This document shows, piece after piece, positions 11,320 through 25,050 of a DNA stretch of 64,000 bases (position 1 is the stretch's first letter; every line of letters starts with the position of its first letter). A program made the position numbers and the translations under genes. The notes under the pieces are model-generated. The model was not told the origin of the DNA. It ran no database searches and worked only from the letters and a program-made list of their open reading frames with translations. The DNA is taken from NCBI GenBank assembly GCA_003956705.1, contig QZCP01000579.1, positions 157,671 through 221,670 of the forward strand, written 5' to 3'. Origin of the DNA: Brevipalpus yothersi (lineage: Eukaryota; Arthropoda; Arachnida; Trombidiformes; Tenuipalpidae).

Positions 11320-12716
11320 GCTTGTCCCAAGGAACTTTGTACGATTACGGTGAGCAATATAAAATCATGTACATGTGATTCAAGAAGACTAGAAATTTAA
11401 CTAAGCTATGAATGAAGAGGAAAAATTATTCTCTCTTGATTAACACTACACACACAAACACCATACACACAGATAATTATACAACAATTGGTTGATTGAT
11501 GTAAATCGATGATCCAAATATCAAATTAAGTGAAGAAAATGAATGAAAAAAACACATAATCACACGTGAAACATGTAGAAAGAAGTGTTCATATTTTGTG
11601 ATTGCTGTCAAATGTGAGCCATTACTTGAATGTACAATTTCCACCTATCAATGTCTTGAACTAATTCGCATTGGCAATTATTGATGATCAGAACACTTAT
11701 ACTTGTTAATATTGGTTTGTGATGATAATTCTGTAGCAACACCTCTGTTTTTGCAATTTATTTTACTCATCAATTTGCGACATGTACCATGCAACATTTT
11801 ATCATCTTCTTTGATATGCACAACTGACCATCGGACATAAACAAATAGGAAAAGACACTCATTCACCGGAGATTTATCATATACCACCAGATGATAATGA
11901 ATTCATTCAAATTTTACTAGTAGCTACACGATTTAATTTAAGTAATCAAGATCGAAAAAAGGTAAAATTTTTCACTTTCTTCATTCATTCATACAAGCTT
12001 AGCACAAGACTGAGAAAATTCGTAAACATTGCTATCAATAATAGCTCCCTCAATACAATGTACTGTGATATACAGTACGAATATCTGAATTGTTGGAATT
12101 TTTATCAACATAGATCAGATAAAGGTATTCCAGACATTGGAAGACTATTTTTAGGTTACTTTGAAGTGTCCTGACTTTCTTTGAGAATACGATGTCTGGT
12201 CAAATTTAACTGCTCCGTAAATTTCAGATCAATGAGATGCAAATAAGTGATCAAGTTGGAGAGTGAAGTCATTAGACAAGTAAAGAATGAACTATTTAAT
12301 TGGAATAAAAATTTCATTATTGTTAACATAACATTTTGGTCTTGAGAATAGAGAAATTTTGGGTTCTGACTCTAATATTCTCCTCTCCGATGAGACTGAT
12401 ATCGAGACGAGAGGAGAAATATTTGACTTAGAGATGTTACGATAAATTAAAAAAATTAATTACATGGAAAATTGAGATCAATACCAACGTATCAACAAAA
12501 ATACGGTAGAAAGCAGAGACTGGATCATTGAGATAGTCCAGCATGAGTCTGAATTAGATGGAAAAAACTCGCAATAAAAATCACGAGTACAAATCCAAAT
12601 TGAGAGAAATTCAAACCACAGTCTATAAGAGAAGTTCAATTCATTGGATCAAACTAAACCACTTCACGTTACCTGTGAAAACTGGAACTGCATAGGATTC
12701 ATTGAGATGAAATTAA
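11320..12716. other. Intergenic region between Snx13 and Hip14
   Basis: AT-rich unique DNA of 1.4 kb containing the 5' flank of Hip14 and the 3' flank of Snx13. It holds copy 2 of the dispersed repeat. No coding potential or clear poly(A) signal could be fixed by eye. Confidence 0.6.
12125..12163. repeat. Dispersed repeat, copy 2
   Basis: A block starting GTATTCCAGACATTGGAAGA and ending about GGTTACTTT, matching copy 1 at 7954-7992 in the same orientation. Confidence 0.6.
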
Positions 12717-15700
12717 TCATCTTCTTCTGATATGCGTCGGAGAGGATTTGTTGGAAGAGTTACTGGATGAAGATTTATACGGTGAATGAGCTAGCGTCGG
12801 AGGCCATTGTAAGGATGAATTTGTACTCCTAAGATACTCTTTATAACGAAGAGATGATGAATGGAGTTTCATCAAGATTTCTGGAATGTGATTCTTGGGA
12901 AAAAGTTGTTGTAGCAGACCTTCAAATAGAACGATGAGTAGACGCTGATTGAAAGTTTGCTTTTGGAACATGTTGAATACACAGATTAGACCCTTTCGAG
13001 TGGTTTCTGTACCGATGATATGTTTTATCTCCTCAGAGAACGTACTCAATAAGAGTAATTTTGCACTAGTTCTAGTTCGCATTTTAGTATTATAATCTCT
13101 TTCGACTTTCTTGAAGTTTAGCTTGCCATTGTTTGGCCATAGAGAATTTTTGAAATACCTCAAATAATCACTTATCGCGGAGCTGGATGTAAGTTCCTCC
13201 ACATACTCAAGGATCTTTCGATTGATAGTATCACCAAAAGTTGATTTTATAATGTTCCTAACGACGTTTACTATCCGTCGTCGCAACCAAAAGTTTTTAC
13301 TTTTCAGATCAAACACCTCATCCATTAAGAGCAACATAATCCTGAGAGGTATGATATCGATTTCGCTTTCTCCTTCTAAAGCTGCACCAACTTTGTCGCT
13401 GTTAACTTGAGGATAGGCACCATTTTCACTAGAAGATGAGCTACTTATATTGTTTCGATTTCTTGAAGATTTATTGGAGCCATTTTCGTTCATGCCTGAC
13501 TTGCTGGAAGAGCTAGACGAGCCAAAACGTGCTAACTTCTGGAAACTATCTTTGATGTTGTCAGAGCCAGCTTTCATTGCGGTCCCCATAGATTTTACAG
13601 AAGATTTCAGAGGATTTACAAGTAAGCTATTCATAGTTCGTGAAAAAATGAGACTATTTTTTTCTTTTTCATAGTTTCCAGGCTCCAAGAAACGATTCAC
13701 TTGTTCTCTGAGGCCGAAAATACAATCTCTTTCGCATAGCCTGGCAAGTTGCTGGAGATACGAGTTCAAAAGATGCCTTCTTTGCTCCAAAAAATCAGTA
13801 TTAACATTGTTGAATGGCCGTTTACCTGAAGATTAGAAATAAAAACAATTTATTGGAGGAATTGAATCAGTAAACAAGCACTTACCGGGTAGAAAGAGTC
13901 TGTTTTTGATTTGAGAGTCAAATTTGTCACAGATAGTCTGATGAAAGGCGTCAAAGTCTGAGTAGCGTCGAAGTACACACCATTTTTCTTCTCCACTCAA
14001 AGTTTCTTTTTTTGTGATTGAGATGCAATACACTCCATAGGAGTTACCAAATTCTCGAACAATTCCAGTATTAGTTATCTCAACCTGAAGATGATATTCA
14101 GGAGACATGGCATCCTCACCTTTTTCAATGATTTTTTGATTAACCATTCGCAAAGGGTCAGAAAATTCACTATCTGGACTACATTTCGCACTGGGAGGAT
14201 AACTGTCACCAGGTAAACGAGAATGATGATCACCGACGTTATTATTATTTATGGTTTCATCAAGCTCTTTAAGGAGATCCAATTCACAGAGAAGTTTGAT
14301 GTAGTGAATTGATTTTTTGAAACTTGGAAACATGGAGCTCTCATCTCTCATAGTCTTGAGAACTGATTCTTGAGCTTCGTCAAACCAGGTTTCAGATAAA
14401 GGTTCGTTTATAATTTTGTGATGAATTCGTCTGGAGGTTGCTTCGGATAATTTCACTTTGTGATTACCACGTCTTTCAGGTTTCAAGTACGTTTCATAAA
14501 TATTTAAAGCTGCTTCCCTCAAGCTCTGGACTTCATTTGGATCGGTAATGTCAGGCTGAGATTTACTTAACAATTGTTCTGCTGATACTCTAAATCCCTC
14601 GATGTTCAAGTAGAAATAAACATATCCTTGTTGACTTGTGCTGGACATGAATTCGATGAAATAAGACAAAGCAATGTTATTTCTCAGGATCACATCAAAA
14701 GGTATCTGGAAGAGTTTGGAATCGAATTTGGTCAACTTTTGTAAGTCTTTTCCAACAGAAAGGCTTCCAGAATCACTATCATCGAATGAACCTTCATTCA
14801 GATACTTTAACCGATTTTTTATCACAGATTGCACCAACAGCAGGCTACTGAGTTGCTGTTTAGTTTCAAAATAGTCTCCATCAGTATCTTTTGATCTTTG
14901 TATGGCAACTTCTTTGTTAACCATTTCTAGGATACCATTCAATTCATCAATGTCTTCACAACAACGTAGAAGGATCAGAAAAGTGTCTGGTGTTGATTGA
15001 TAGACGACCTTGTTTTTGAAGAACCACACAAAACACTGATTGATAAAATCTGGATCAGAGAGTAGCTCGAAAACTGGAACCAAAATTGAATGAACAAGAA
15101 TATGACGAAGACTGTATCGTGTAAGCTTGTTATCAAAAAATTCAGAACTCAAGAGAAGGTACATAAGAACATCACAGAGATCGGTGAGGTAGCCTACAAA
15201 AGAGAGAGAGAATTCTTATTATTTATGTTCATTTTTCAACGCTCACACTGCCTACTCGCTTACCAATGAAAGTTTCATGATGTTCACTGACAACATCTCG
15301 ACAAATCTTATTTTTTTCCATTTGAAATTCCAAATCAAAGAATATGGATAAAAGGTTTGCGTTGGCATCTGAAGAGAAAGGATCAGTTTATTCATTTCCA
15401 TATTCAACGTTATGATTTTCAATTGTTACCTTGAATTTTCATCACTCTGAGTTGCTGCTCAGCTGAACGATACAATCGCAAGTGAGAGGCAAAATCGTCC
15501 ACTAATTGGGTGGTCAAATAGTGTACTTTATCAATTTTTTTCATCCTAATAAAGATGATCAAGAAAAATTATCACAATCATGTGGATACAGGAGATGCAA
15601 CCGGGACAAACCTGACTGATATGTTGCGGATGACGGAAAACAATAAACTCCTCAATTCTTCGGACACATCAGCCTCATTGGTCAATGTAGATAGCCATGG

Positions 15701-16054
15701 GGTGACAACATCACGAAATATAAGTTCCGTGATATCTCTTAATTGTTCATCAATAAAAGGATCACCACAAAGTGAATCCAAGCGAACAAGAGATGGTCGC
15801 GTTTGGAACTCCCGCCTATTTATCATTCTCAACAATCCCGGTGTGGTTAACAGATTTAATTTAAATGAACTGGTATCACATATGTCACCAATCTGTTTTT
15901 GGTGTTGGAAATGTTGATGAAGTGCTATATACAAAGAGAAAATAGATATAACAGTTGAGCTAATACACAATAAAACAAGCTTGAATCCGAATGTTGTCAC
16001 ACACAGGATTGATATGAGTGCTGTCCATGCAGCACAATTCATTAATTTGGTCAT
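12717..16054 (-). CDS. Snx13: Sorting nexin 13 (PXA-RGS-PX-nexin C)
   Basis: Five exons: 16054-15612, 15545-15430, 15368-15264, 15193-13886, 13825-12717. Introns are only 60-70 bp and all phases match, giving 1026 residues (vertebrate SNX13 is about 960). Order: an N-terminal hydrophobic hairpin (about 6-45), a PXA domain beginning around 95, an RGS-like domain (about 386-523), a PX domain (about 588-700) with the phosphoinositide-binding signature RRYSDF at 630-635, then LPGK and FNN, a Ser/Asn-rich linker (about 758-800), and the C-terminal nexin domain from about 816 (IPLRIMLLLMDEVFDLK, then FGDTINRKI, then KHIIGTETTRKG). Family role: a membrane-anchored, PI3P-binding protein of the endosome/ER contact system, with RGS activity on G-alpha-s reported for the mammalian protein. 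The ATG at 16054 directly precedes the membrane hairpin. The extra length lies mostly in the linkers. Confidence 0.96.
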
Positions 16055-18160
16055 TTTGGGTCCACACCAATAGAAACGAGAACCTTAATACCTCCGATTA
16101 TGATTTAGTGGGTAACTTTAACAATACAATATTTACAAGATTATCATGTTGATAACGTTTAGATGACGATGGTCGAAACAATAACAACAATCTGTTGAGG
16201 AAAGGGGTTCATGAACAAACGCATGCAATTCAGATGATATTGAACCAGAGACACAGTTTATGGCGGGAAAAGAGAGGCATTCAATTGAACATGTATTTTT
16301 TTGATGGTAGAAATTCTGATGAGATGTTTTTTCATTTCGAAATTCCTATTGAGCAGGAAAAATTCAGCCCTGATTTTATTGTAATCATGAGATTAATTGG
16401 TTGTGTAAAAATTTGTTTAAAGCTGGACTTAGGATTTTTGAAGGAGGTGGAGAGTTGAAGGAAAGTTATTTATTTGACTCTTGGTAGACGGATTTTCCTG
16501 GTTTGAGTGAGCAAAAAAATTGAAGTTTGAGCAAGTGATGGAGAATATGTTTTACCATGTCCAATTATTGGCTCTCGTCCTTTTGGGAATGATCAGCGAA
16601 TTGAAATATGATGCAGGAAATTGAAAGAAGGAAAGAACGAACTAGCCGAGGGTCAATCAAGAGATTTTTTATCAATATTCCAACTGTTCATCTGCATCAG
16701 GAACCAGCAAAAGATCTCAGAATCAGTGCCTCAACGAAAGTCATATTATAACTAATCCAAGGATTATCATTTTGAGTGTTCTCTACCCATTTTTATCGAA
16801 TTATGTCACAACTCTTCGAGTTCTCAGGGAGGAAACTCAAACAATGGCCACTGTACCACACTGTATGTAGCACTGTAGGTAGCACTGTATCTTTTTAAGT
16901 AAGACTTTCCAAACCAGTTGAAAACAATTGCTATCCAGAACTTCTAGATTGTCTGGACAATAGTCCAAACAATTTTTATTGCAAGAATTGCAATGAATAG
17001 GAAAGTTGATGAGGATAGACAAAAATATGGGCTAGAAATTGTATCGAGAGAGATAAAAAATGTGAGAATATTTATTGCCATAATGAATAAGACTTTGAGA
17101 ATTTATTGAACGTTTCTGATTTTATAACAAGAAACTATACAGAGTGAAAGAAGATGAAAGTCACCAAGTACCGATAGTACCATATAGGAGGAGTAAAAAT
17201 TGTTACTAGAAAAGGAATAGATAGAAGAGAGAGCCGTGAAATTGGTTCAACTCGATGGATTGGCTTTCTATTCTTTCCTGCTGTATTTATTCTTACTTCT
17301 AACCAGTGTATTCATTCTTTTGAGAGGGAGAGAGAGAAAAGTTTCATTTTGTCGTTAAACTTCCTTTGAATCCTCCTTCCTTTGAGGCCTTTGAATCTCA
17401 TATTGAGCAATTAATCTGGACCTTATTCTTCAAATCCTGATGCCATGCGTACGCTGTAAATATCTAGATTCGATGTTGAAGAAGAGAGAGGTAAAAATTA
17501 CAATTTTGGAGCAGGATGGGATATAAATATATCGGAGAGCAAAAATAGCTGTTCTCAATTTGACCATGGGCTGATTATAGGAGTCGGCCACATGTTTCAA
17601 AAAAACAATCGCATCAGAGTAGAGTGAACGATTCGAAATCAAAAGAGAAAGAAAAAGAAAAAGAAGGATAGTTCGGATGATGATCGAATATGAATCGTTC
17701 TAATTTATTGGTAAACGGCCGTTAGTATCCAATCATCCATATGAACAAGCATGGGAGATTAGTTAGTTAAAAATTCAGTACGACCATTAGAACGGGGTAG
17801 CAAATATATCACGGAACTGACATCTTTCAGCATTTTGAATGATTAAGATATTGATTTGAAGGAATATCCTGTATCTACCGGGATCATGCTCTCTTCACAC
17901 AAAATGTTTACCTCTTAAACTATTGGACGAAAAAGAGCCGATAGGACAATTAGTGAGCTCAAAGTTTTCATCTCATAAAATTCTCAGATTATAGGCATAA
18001 TTGATTGAATTCAGGTGCAGGAAGAAAGCTAGGATGCAAGTTTTCTCATTGAAAACAAAGACGTTGATGCTTATTACGATAACTTTTTCACGAACTTTAA
18101 TGACACATATTCATAGCATCCGGATGTTGGAAAAATAGGAATAAATTCCGATACATCCCA
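16055..18160. other. 5' flank of Snx13 and unique AT-rich DNA
   Basis: No gene recognised. An 87-residue plus-strand frame (16195-16458) just upstream of Snx13 has no family features and is probably chance. Otherwise unique sequence with little microsatellite content. Confidence 0.5.
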
Positions 18161-18161
18161 A

Positions 18162-18662
18162 ATGAACCGGCCCCATCTATCGGAATGTGGCTGGGATGCT
18201 GTATGGATCGATGAATATTCCGCGGAGTCGCCGCTTGAACCGCATGACGAAAGATACTGGGAATTCCAGAAACTATTTTCCCTAGATTTTCCAGTGTATC
18301 ACTACTTTTCTACTATTGCCAGCCATCAGTGGAATATTGCTCCGATGATTTTGTCTTCTTCATCCTCTTCTCTTCCACTTTTCCTTCATCGGGATCATCT
18401 TTTATTCCAATTAGGGATCATCTCTAAGAACTAGACTGTTCATCAAACCACTTACCGGTGCTGGTGGATTGTTCCTTTTTTGAATTTATCATCATCATCC
18501 ATAGGACTAAGGCTTCAAATACTAGCTCATCATCTAGTCAACATCATCACAACCATCAATATCATCATCATTTGACATCAGTGATTGTATCGGATCATCG
18601 CAATATTGGTTATCTCTCTAACGGATCTTATACAAACTCTTACATTCTCATCTCAACTTTAG
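18162..18662 (+). other. Coding-like island, possible exons of unknown gene
   Basis: Two adjacent plus-strand frames of complex composition. The first (18162-18434) begins MNRPHLSECGWDAVWIDEY in a locally GC-rich patch. The second could be an exon from an acceptor at about 18504 (TCATCCATAG) to a consensus donor GTGAGT at 18663. It would encode a Ser/His/Gln-rich stretch, KASNTSSSSSQHHHNHQ, followed by SVIVSDHRNIGYLSNGS. Such homopolymeric His/Ser regions are common in transcription factors. No domain is identifiable and the frames may be chance. Confidence 0.25.
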
Positions 18663-21389
18663 GTGAGTAGCTAATTTTCGAAAAATTTTCCACTTCCAAT
18701 GTATTAGATAGATACAGATTCGAATATATTCTCACAAGTTTCGTTGATATTGGCGAAAAATACTTCACCAATAAACATAAAAAAACGTTCAATTCAAGAG
18801 AGAATAACCAGAATTTGTGAATATGAGATTCCAACTTTTTATGAATCTCTTTCTAATCAGTTCGCTATTCCGTCAACTTTTTCTCATCATTTTTCAATAA
18901 CCAAAATTTTTTATGACAGTGAAAGACAAGTTAAATTTTAGATATTCCTAGACCGAATAATTGGTAATATGAGTTGATTGTTGAACTGAAAGAGTGAAAT
19001 AAGAATCTTTTGGATTTCAAGATCTCACTAATTGGAGGCTAAAGTTTGAAGTTCGTTGTGTAGACTCTAACTCAAACTTTTTTATCCATTACTGAGCTAA
19101 TTATGGATTCTTGTTGAATCGCCGATTCATTAGCGGCTCGAGTTTGAATCTGAACTCAACTATGCTGTCTGATGCGTGCAAAATTATCTCTCTCAATCGA
19201 GCCTGATTTTGTGTTGATGTGTTAGAATTTTTATAATATTCTGAAAGCTACTGGAATATCAACCGGCTGATTATTGAAATCACTTCAATTCATATTTATC
19301 GTTTGCTCAGCTGATGGGTGATGAAGGTGAACATCAATGATTCCGGAAATTATTTTCAGCCAAAACATTCGGTACACATGCATGTTGTGTACACATTCCA
19401 GTGTATTCACATGCCCTCCGATATGTCCAGTTCTCGAGGGTATCAGCAAAAATATTTCACTTCTTTTCCACTTCTTTTTCACTTTTCTGACAGTGAATTC
19501 TGATGAATTCCCAAGTTATACCTGAATTTATTTTCTCCTTCCAGCATCAATAGAAAAGATGTTGACACATCTATCAGGTGAAGCGAACCTTCAAGAAAAT
19601 CTAGAAACAATCTATCCTGAAACTTAGCACTTCACTGTCTTCAGCCAATTCGAGTCCAAAAGATCCCATCAAATTTCAGATTCTACCAGAAAGAATAGAG
19701 AGTGAAACGAAAGAGTTAGAGATGGTCATACCAGTTATTCAGATCTGAATTTTCGTAGGTTATTTCACAAAAACACTATTGGGATGTAGATTCTAGTAGA
19801 TTCCAGTAGACAGGTTCATACCGATAGATTGAGAGAGAGGAAAGATGAAAAATATTATTAGCTAAAGGCTATGTTGATAGGCTTGTTGGCCATTATTATT
19901 GTTACATGAATATCATCATTATTGAATGTGAATATGCTCCACTAAGTAGGGTTGCGAAAGAGAGAAAAAAAAGAAGAAAAAAAGGAGAGAAAAACGAAAG
20001 ATAAATAAGATGAAGAAGCAGTTTAGCTGATAAAAAAGTAACATGAAATAGTGAGAATAGAATCATGAAGAGCAAAAGTAATAATGGCAACAATGCCCGT
20101 GGATCATCGATCATCTTACCATTGGCCTTATGATTGGGGTTCGAGCCATAAGGCTGGTGGAAATAGTTTGTAGGAAGAAAAGAATAGTACATAGCAGAAC
20201 ATGGGAGGATTGAAAGAGAGAGGGAATAAAAAATTTTTCCAAAGCAAAAAGTAGGCCCATATACCTATGTATAGAATGGAATCCAATCAGTCCAATAAAC
20301 GTTGCATGAGTGTGATAAAAAATTCTTTTATCTTTTTCACACATTCTTCTAGTGATCATGAAAATATATATATTTCTATCATGTGAGAAAAGAGAGAATA
20401 CAGTAAGCGTATATCGTGTGGAAGATAAAATAGATGTTTGGTTGATAAAATTTTAAGACTTCTGAACAAGAAGACATCGAATCACTTTAATATTACTCAT
20501 CAGTACCAATATCTTTCTTTTCGAATGCTTTCTCTTTCTTTCTTTCTCTTTTCCTTATTTCATTGAAAGAAAAGGTTTTCCTCACACTTTTCTATTTCGT
20601 TGAAGAAAAACAGAGATAAATTCTCTTCTCATCTCTCATCCTGATCTCACATAGTAACTCTTGAAATCCATCTCAATTCCTGGTTGCTCAGACATTTGTA
20701 TTCGATGATTTTCCTCAGCAACTTGAACAAGAGTGATCGATACTTTATCCAGGAGTGAAGATTCTCTCTACTAACTTACTTTGATTTTTATTCTCTATTT
20801 CGGGTTGCTTTCTGCCTTCTAACTGTGATCATCTAAATTCTGGAAATTTTCTGGCTTTTTCATCAGTTCGTCCCACAATTTCTATTACTAATTCATCACA
20901 ATCAAAACGGGATCAGATGCTAGGCAACACTTATACAGTGCAAAAAAATACCGTTAACCATGAACTTTATCAGTTCGTATGTGCTTACAAGAGCGATAGA
21001 TAGAAGAATAATAGTGTTTGGTGCTAATGATAAGCGAAAAGAAACGAAATTCTCTAGAGTAGATAAGATATTTCCAATGAAATCGATTTACATTCTCATG
21101 AGAATTGGTAGAGAATTTGAAGGAAGAGAGAGAAAATAGCAAAGGAATCCAGCCAATCAAGCTGGAAAGCATCGAGCTTTGATGAGAGAGAGAAAAATTT
21201 AGTTCACCTCACTAGTTTCATGGTTATTTGTATGTTTTACGAGCTTATCATTTGAATGCCATTTCCATTCCAAATTGGATCCCTCTCTCTTCCCTCCATT
21301 TCTCTAGGAGGCTAAATTCTATCTGATTCAGATTATCCAGAATGTGTGTGCTCGAGGTAAATCGACCAGCAAAGAGAATCGAAAACGCC

Positions 21390-21393
<4 letters not shown>

Positions 21394-21433
<40 letters not shown>
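21394..21433. repeat. (GA)n microsatellite
   Basis: About 40 nt of perfect GA. Confidence 0.97.
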
Positions 21434-21434
<1 letters not shown>

Positions 21435-22584
21435 AATAGCAGTAAGAATTGATTAAAGATAAATTATATAACCTAACCGTTGGCCACAACAATGAGAATC
21501 GAACCAAATTGTGTCCAATTTCTAATTGTTCTTATCTATTCTAATACTCACTGGATTTTGATGACCAGCTCATTCATTCATCTATCCTTTGTGACCATTT
21601 TGTTTGGTAAGAAAAATTGTCGTCATCATGATGCTAGTCATTAATTATGTTCCCAGATTCTTGCAAGCTGGATAGGTTTCGGGTTAACCGCACAAAATTA
21701 TCACTCAATTTGGGCATCTAAGAGCATGCCATCAGTGAACATTTTGAGCAAAGTAAAGTAAACTGAGAGTTCTGTGAGAACATTGCTGAATATGAGTCCT
21801 TTTTCATCATTCAATATGCCCAGGAGATATGAAGGAATGATGGAACTGATATATTGACCAATACTAATGATTGAGAGATATTGGTCAAGAAAACTAAGCT
21901 CGAATCACCGAAAAAAAGATGATGTAAGAAAATACTCTCCACTCATTTCATAAGCAATACGTGAATCCTTATATCATCATATTAGAATACCTTTTGATTT
22001 ATTCCTCTTTCTTAGAAACTTCTGGGAAATTTTTGGCTTGATACTCATAACTATCTATGTTTTGGCTAGAAATTTCTTCCATACTCACATGAACCAAATC
22101 AGATACTCACAACACCATCATGTTTCATTTTGCCACCCTCAATCTCCTCCTACACTCTATTCTCTTCTTCTGGTCAACCCTTTCCTTTCTCTCTCTTCTC
22201 AGCCGACATTCATTCCATGAACACATAATTCTGTTCAAAGTGCTTACACTGTACACTATTCGTTCATCTTATTCTTGGAAATTCTGAAAGAAGAGGCCGA
22301 GCTACTTACTCACTTCATTTCTCCTTCTTCCATCTTTTGCTTGATCAGGAATGAGGAGAGAGAGAGAGAGAGACAAGGTTGACCATTAATGCGCCAAAGT
22401 TAAATGACATGCTGACAATTCTGTCAGTCTTCGCTCCACAAGATCAGGTTCAATTTAACGACGTTACTCGGCATTATGAGCAAACCATTATTCGATCGAT
22501 TCTCTTTCCTTGGTGAGCCCTGAATCGTACTTCCAGGGCAAAGAAGAAGGGCTGAAAAGTAGGCAAAAGAGACGAGGAAGAGGA

Positions 22585-22586
<2 letters not shown>

Positions 22587-22665
<79 letters not shown>
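22587..22665. repeat. (GA)n microsatellite
   Basis: About 79 nt of perfect AG dinucleotides, among the longest uninterrupted arrays in the window. Confidence 0.97.
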
Positions 22666-22668
<3 letters not shown>

Positions 22669-23343
22669 GATGCTGGTGCATGAGCATCACATATACATCC
22701 AGTGAGTGCGCCCAATTGCTCTTCTTTCTCTTTTTCTCTCTCTCTTTCTCTTCATTCACTTCCTACATCATTACTCGAACCTCTCTCTCTCTCTCTCTCT
22801 CTTCCTCCCTTTCTCTTTTGCCCTTTTCAGTTTTGGGCCTTTTCTCAGCCCACCGCCTTCTTTTCCAGCCAACCCCACTTTATCTTGATTCATTTTGGTG
22901 TGTGTATGTGGAGAGAGAAAGAACGATTCAATCTGATCATCCGGATATCGTCTTGGAACACCTTATCCATCCTCTCTATGGATGAATTTGACCACATTCT
23001 TCTGCATTATTTTTCTAGATTGCCTTTCAATGCTCATCTCGATCTTCCATCTTTGCTGAATTCCCTTTTTCGTTTGTGATCTTTCTCTTTCCCTTTCTCC
23101 CTAACAGCAACCACTATCATCAGAGTCGATGATGATCATCATGGTGATCATCTCTTCCGGCTCTTTTTCCTTTTTTCCCTCTGGTATACTCATACACATA
23201 CACAGTAGGCTTTTTCATCTTCGTTTGTTGTTTTTCTTCTTCCTCTCCATCTTATTCTCTTTTGCTTTCGATCCCCCTCTTATCACTGATCCGGATGCTG
23301 TGAGTGTTCAGAGTAGAAGAAGAAGATTCTCTTAGAACATAGC

Positions 23344-23346
<3 letters not shown>

Positions 23347-23389
<43 letters not shown>
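23347..23389. repeat. (GA)n microsatellite
   Basis: About 43 nt of perfect GA. Confidence 0.97.
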
Positions 23390-23390
<1 letters not shown>

Positions 23391-24824
23391 CAAAGAGTAT
23401 TCGATTACATTTAAAAAGCTTCGAGAGCTTATGTGTGTTTATATTTAGAGGGAGAAAAGGATCCAGAATCAAGATCAAACACATTGGATAAGACAAATTG
23501 GTGTAGATAAAAAGAAAGAAAGAGAGAGCTAGTATTCCGGATGAACATGAGATGATTCCTTGAAATTCTTCCCATTCTTCACTTGATTCTTTGTAGCCAA
23601 TTGAAACCCGGTTAGTATATCTCTTCAACCTTCAACCTTCAACTTTTTCTCTATTTCTATAAATATATATGTTTTTCTATGTGTGTATTTTGTGAATAAT
23701 GATGATGATCATCATCGATTTCACTCTGATTGACTTCAAATGAGTTTCGATTATCTTTCGCTTTGCTCTTGATTCCTTCTTTAATCGCTTCATCTACTGT
23801 CTGGCAAAAGCTTTTGTGATGCTCACCATTTTTTTGCCTTCTTTCTCTCTATCTTTTCCAATGTGAGTTCAGATAATTCTCCATTAATTAGGGGCCATGA
23901 TTTGAATACTTTAATTATACATATATATTCTCTCTAGCTCAGTATACTTGATGAATCTTTAGGGTTAGTAGAGGTACGAAAAAAATAGACTGAAAAGTAG
24001 AGAAAAACCGTATCCAACTCTACAAACACACACACACATATATTCACCCAAAATACTAGGGAAAGAATGCTCCGGTGGAAATGAAAAACAAGTTGAGTTG
24101 AGAGTAAAGAGAAATAGACAGATAGAAAACGAAGAAGAAAAATAAAATGTAGAGCAAAACGATTGGGTTGCAAATGCAAGTGATGCTAAAATGGATGGGA
24201 AAAGAAGGAAGAATGAAGAATAGAAGAAGAAGAAGAAGAAGAAAATGGTTTCGTTTTGCTTACAAAGTGTTCACAGTATTTTGTTTCTCTTTTCCATCTC
24301 TTTCACTTTATTCAAACCCTGTTTATTCAAAGTTTACTCTCATGGAATACTCTTTTCCCTTTGATTCACTATTTTCGATACGATGATTCCCTTTTTTGCA
24401 TTCAAAAAGGTTTTGTGTGTATGTGTGTCCTTCACACACAAACACATACAGATAGAAAGTTGGTTCAATCATGATAAAAATCGCTAATCAGGCAAACCTT
24501 CTACTGGCTGTATTCGGTATTCGGGTAATGAATGAGAACAAAACAGAATAAGACAGTAACATTGACTGATGAATTGAATACAAATTCTGTTCACATCAAA
24601 ATTGAGCTGATACTATTGGATTCTTTTTCTCCATTTTCTGCTATGAAAGCTATCGCTTCTCATCCGAAACAATCAAACCCAAATAATCTGATTCAAAAAG
24701 TGACAAAAAATCCTATTCTTCCATCAAACCGATGAGAATGATCATTTGAAGGGTAAATGATTCAAGCAAGATTTAGTTTACACTTTCGGAGGCTATTTAC
24801 GAAATGTACACATGCCTAGAATAA

Positions 24825-25050
24825 TCAAGCATGATGTATATGTGTGGAATGATTATTTGAAGGATCGGAATCTTTTTTTCCGCTACTTTTGCTGATCCAA
24901 TGAAAATTCGATGAAGCATACAGCCTTGAAAAATCAACTCCATTCAATCGTGATGCATATTCGAATCTGGGTAATATGAACATTTGAATTGGAAAGGTTA
25001 AAATGATTGGTGACGGTAAATCAAGGCCAATATTGTCATCATAATTTTCT
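24825..25050 (-). other. Coding-like minus-strand segment, possible terminal exon
   Basis: A minus-strand frame with complex, non-repetitive composition: NYDDNIGLDLPSP, then FILPRFEYASRLNG, then SSNFHWISKSSGKK, ending in a TGA. A plausible acceptor (TTCTTGATCTAG) lies directly upstream at about 25051, so it could be a 3'-terminal exon of about 75 codons. No family is recognised. Confidence 0.22.

Larger units (their letters stand above)
18663..24824. other. Non-coding stretch with GA/TC arrays
   Basis: No recognisable gene. AT-rich unique DNA at 18.7-20.4 kb, then TC-rich and GA-rich tracts. Large arrays lie at 21394-21433, 22587-22665 and 23347-23389, and there are TTTC-type pyrimidine tracts at 22720-22830 and 23080-23270. 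Frames through these encode Ser-Leu, Phe-Leu or Arg-Glu repeats. Confidence 0.5.

Noticed and set aside
15555..15917. 120-codon plus-strand frame inside Snx13
   Set aside because: Antisense shadow of the first Snx13 exon, whose minus-strand frame is clearly conserved.
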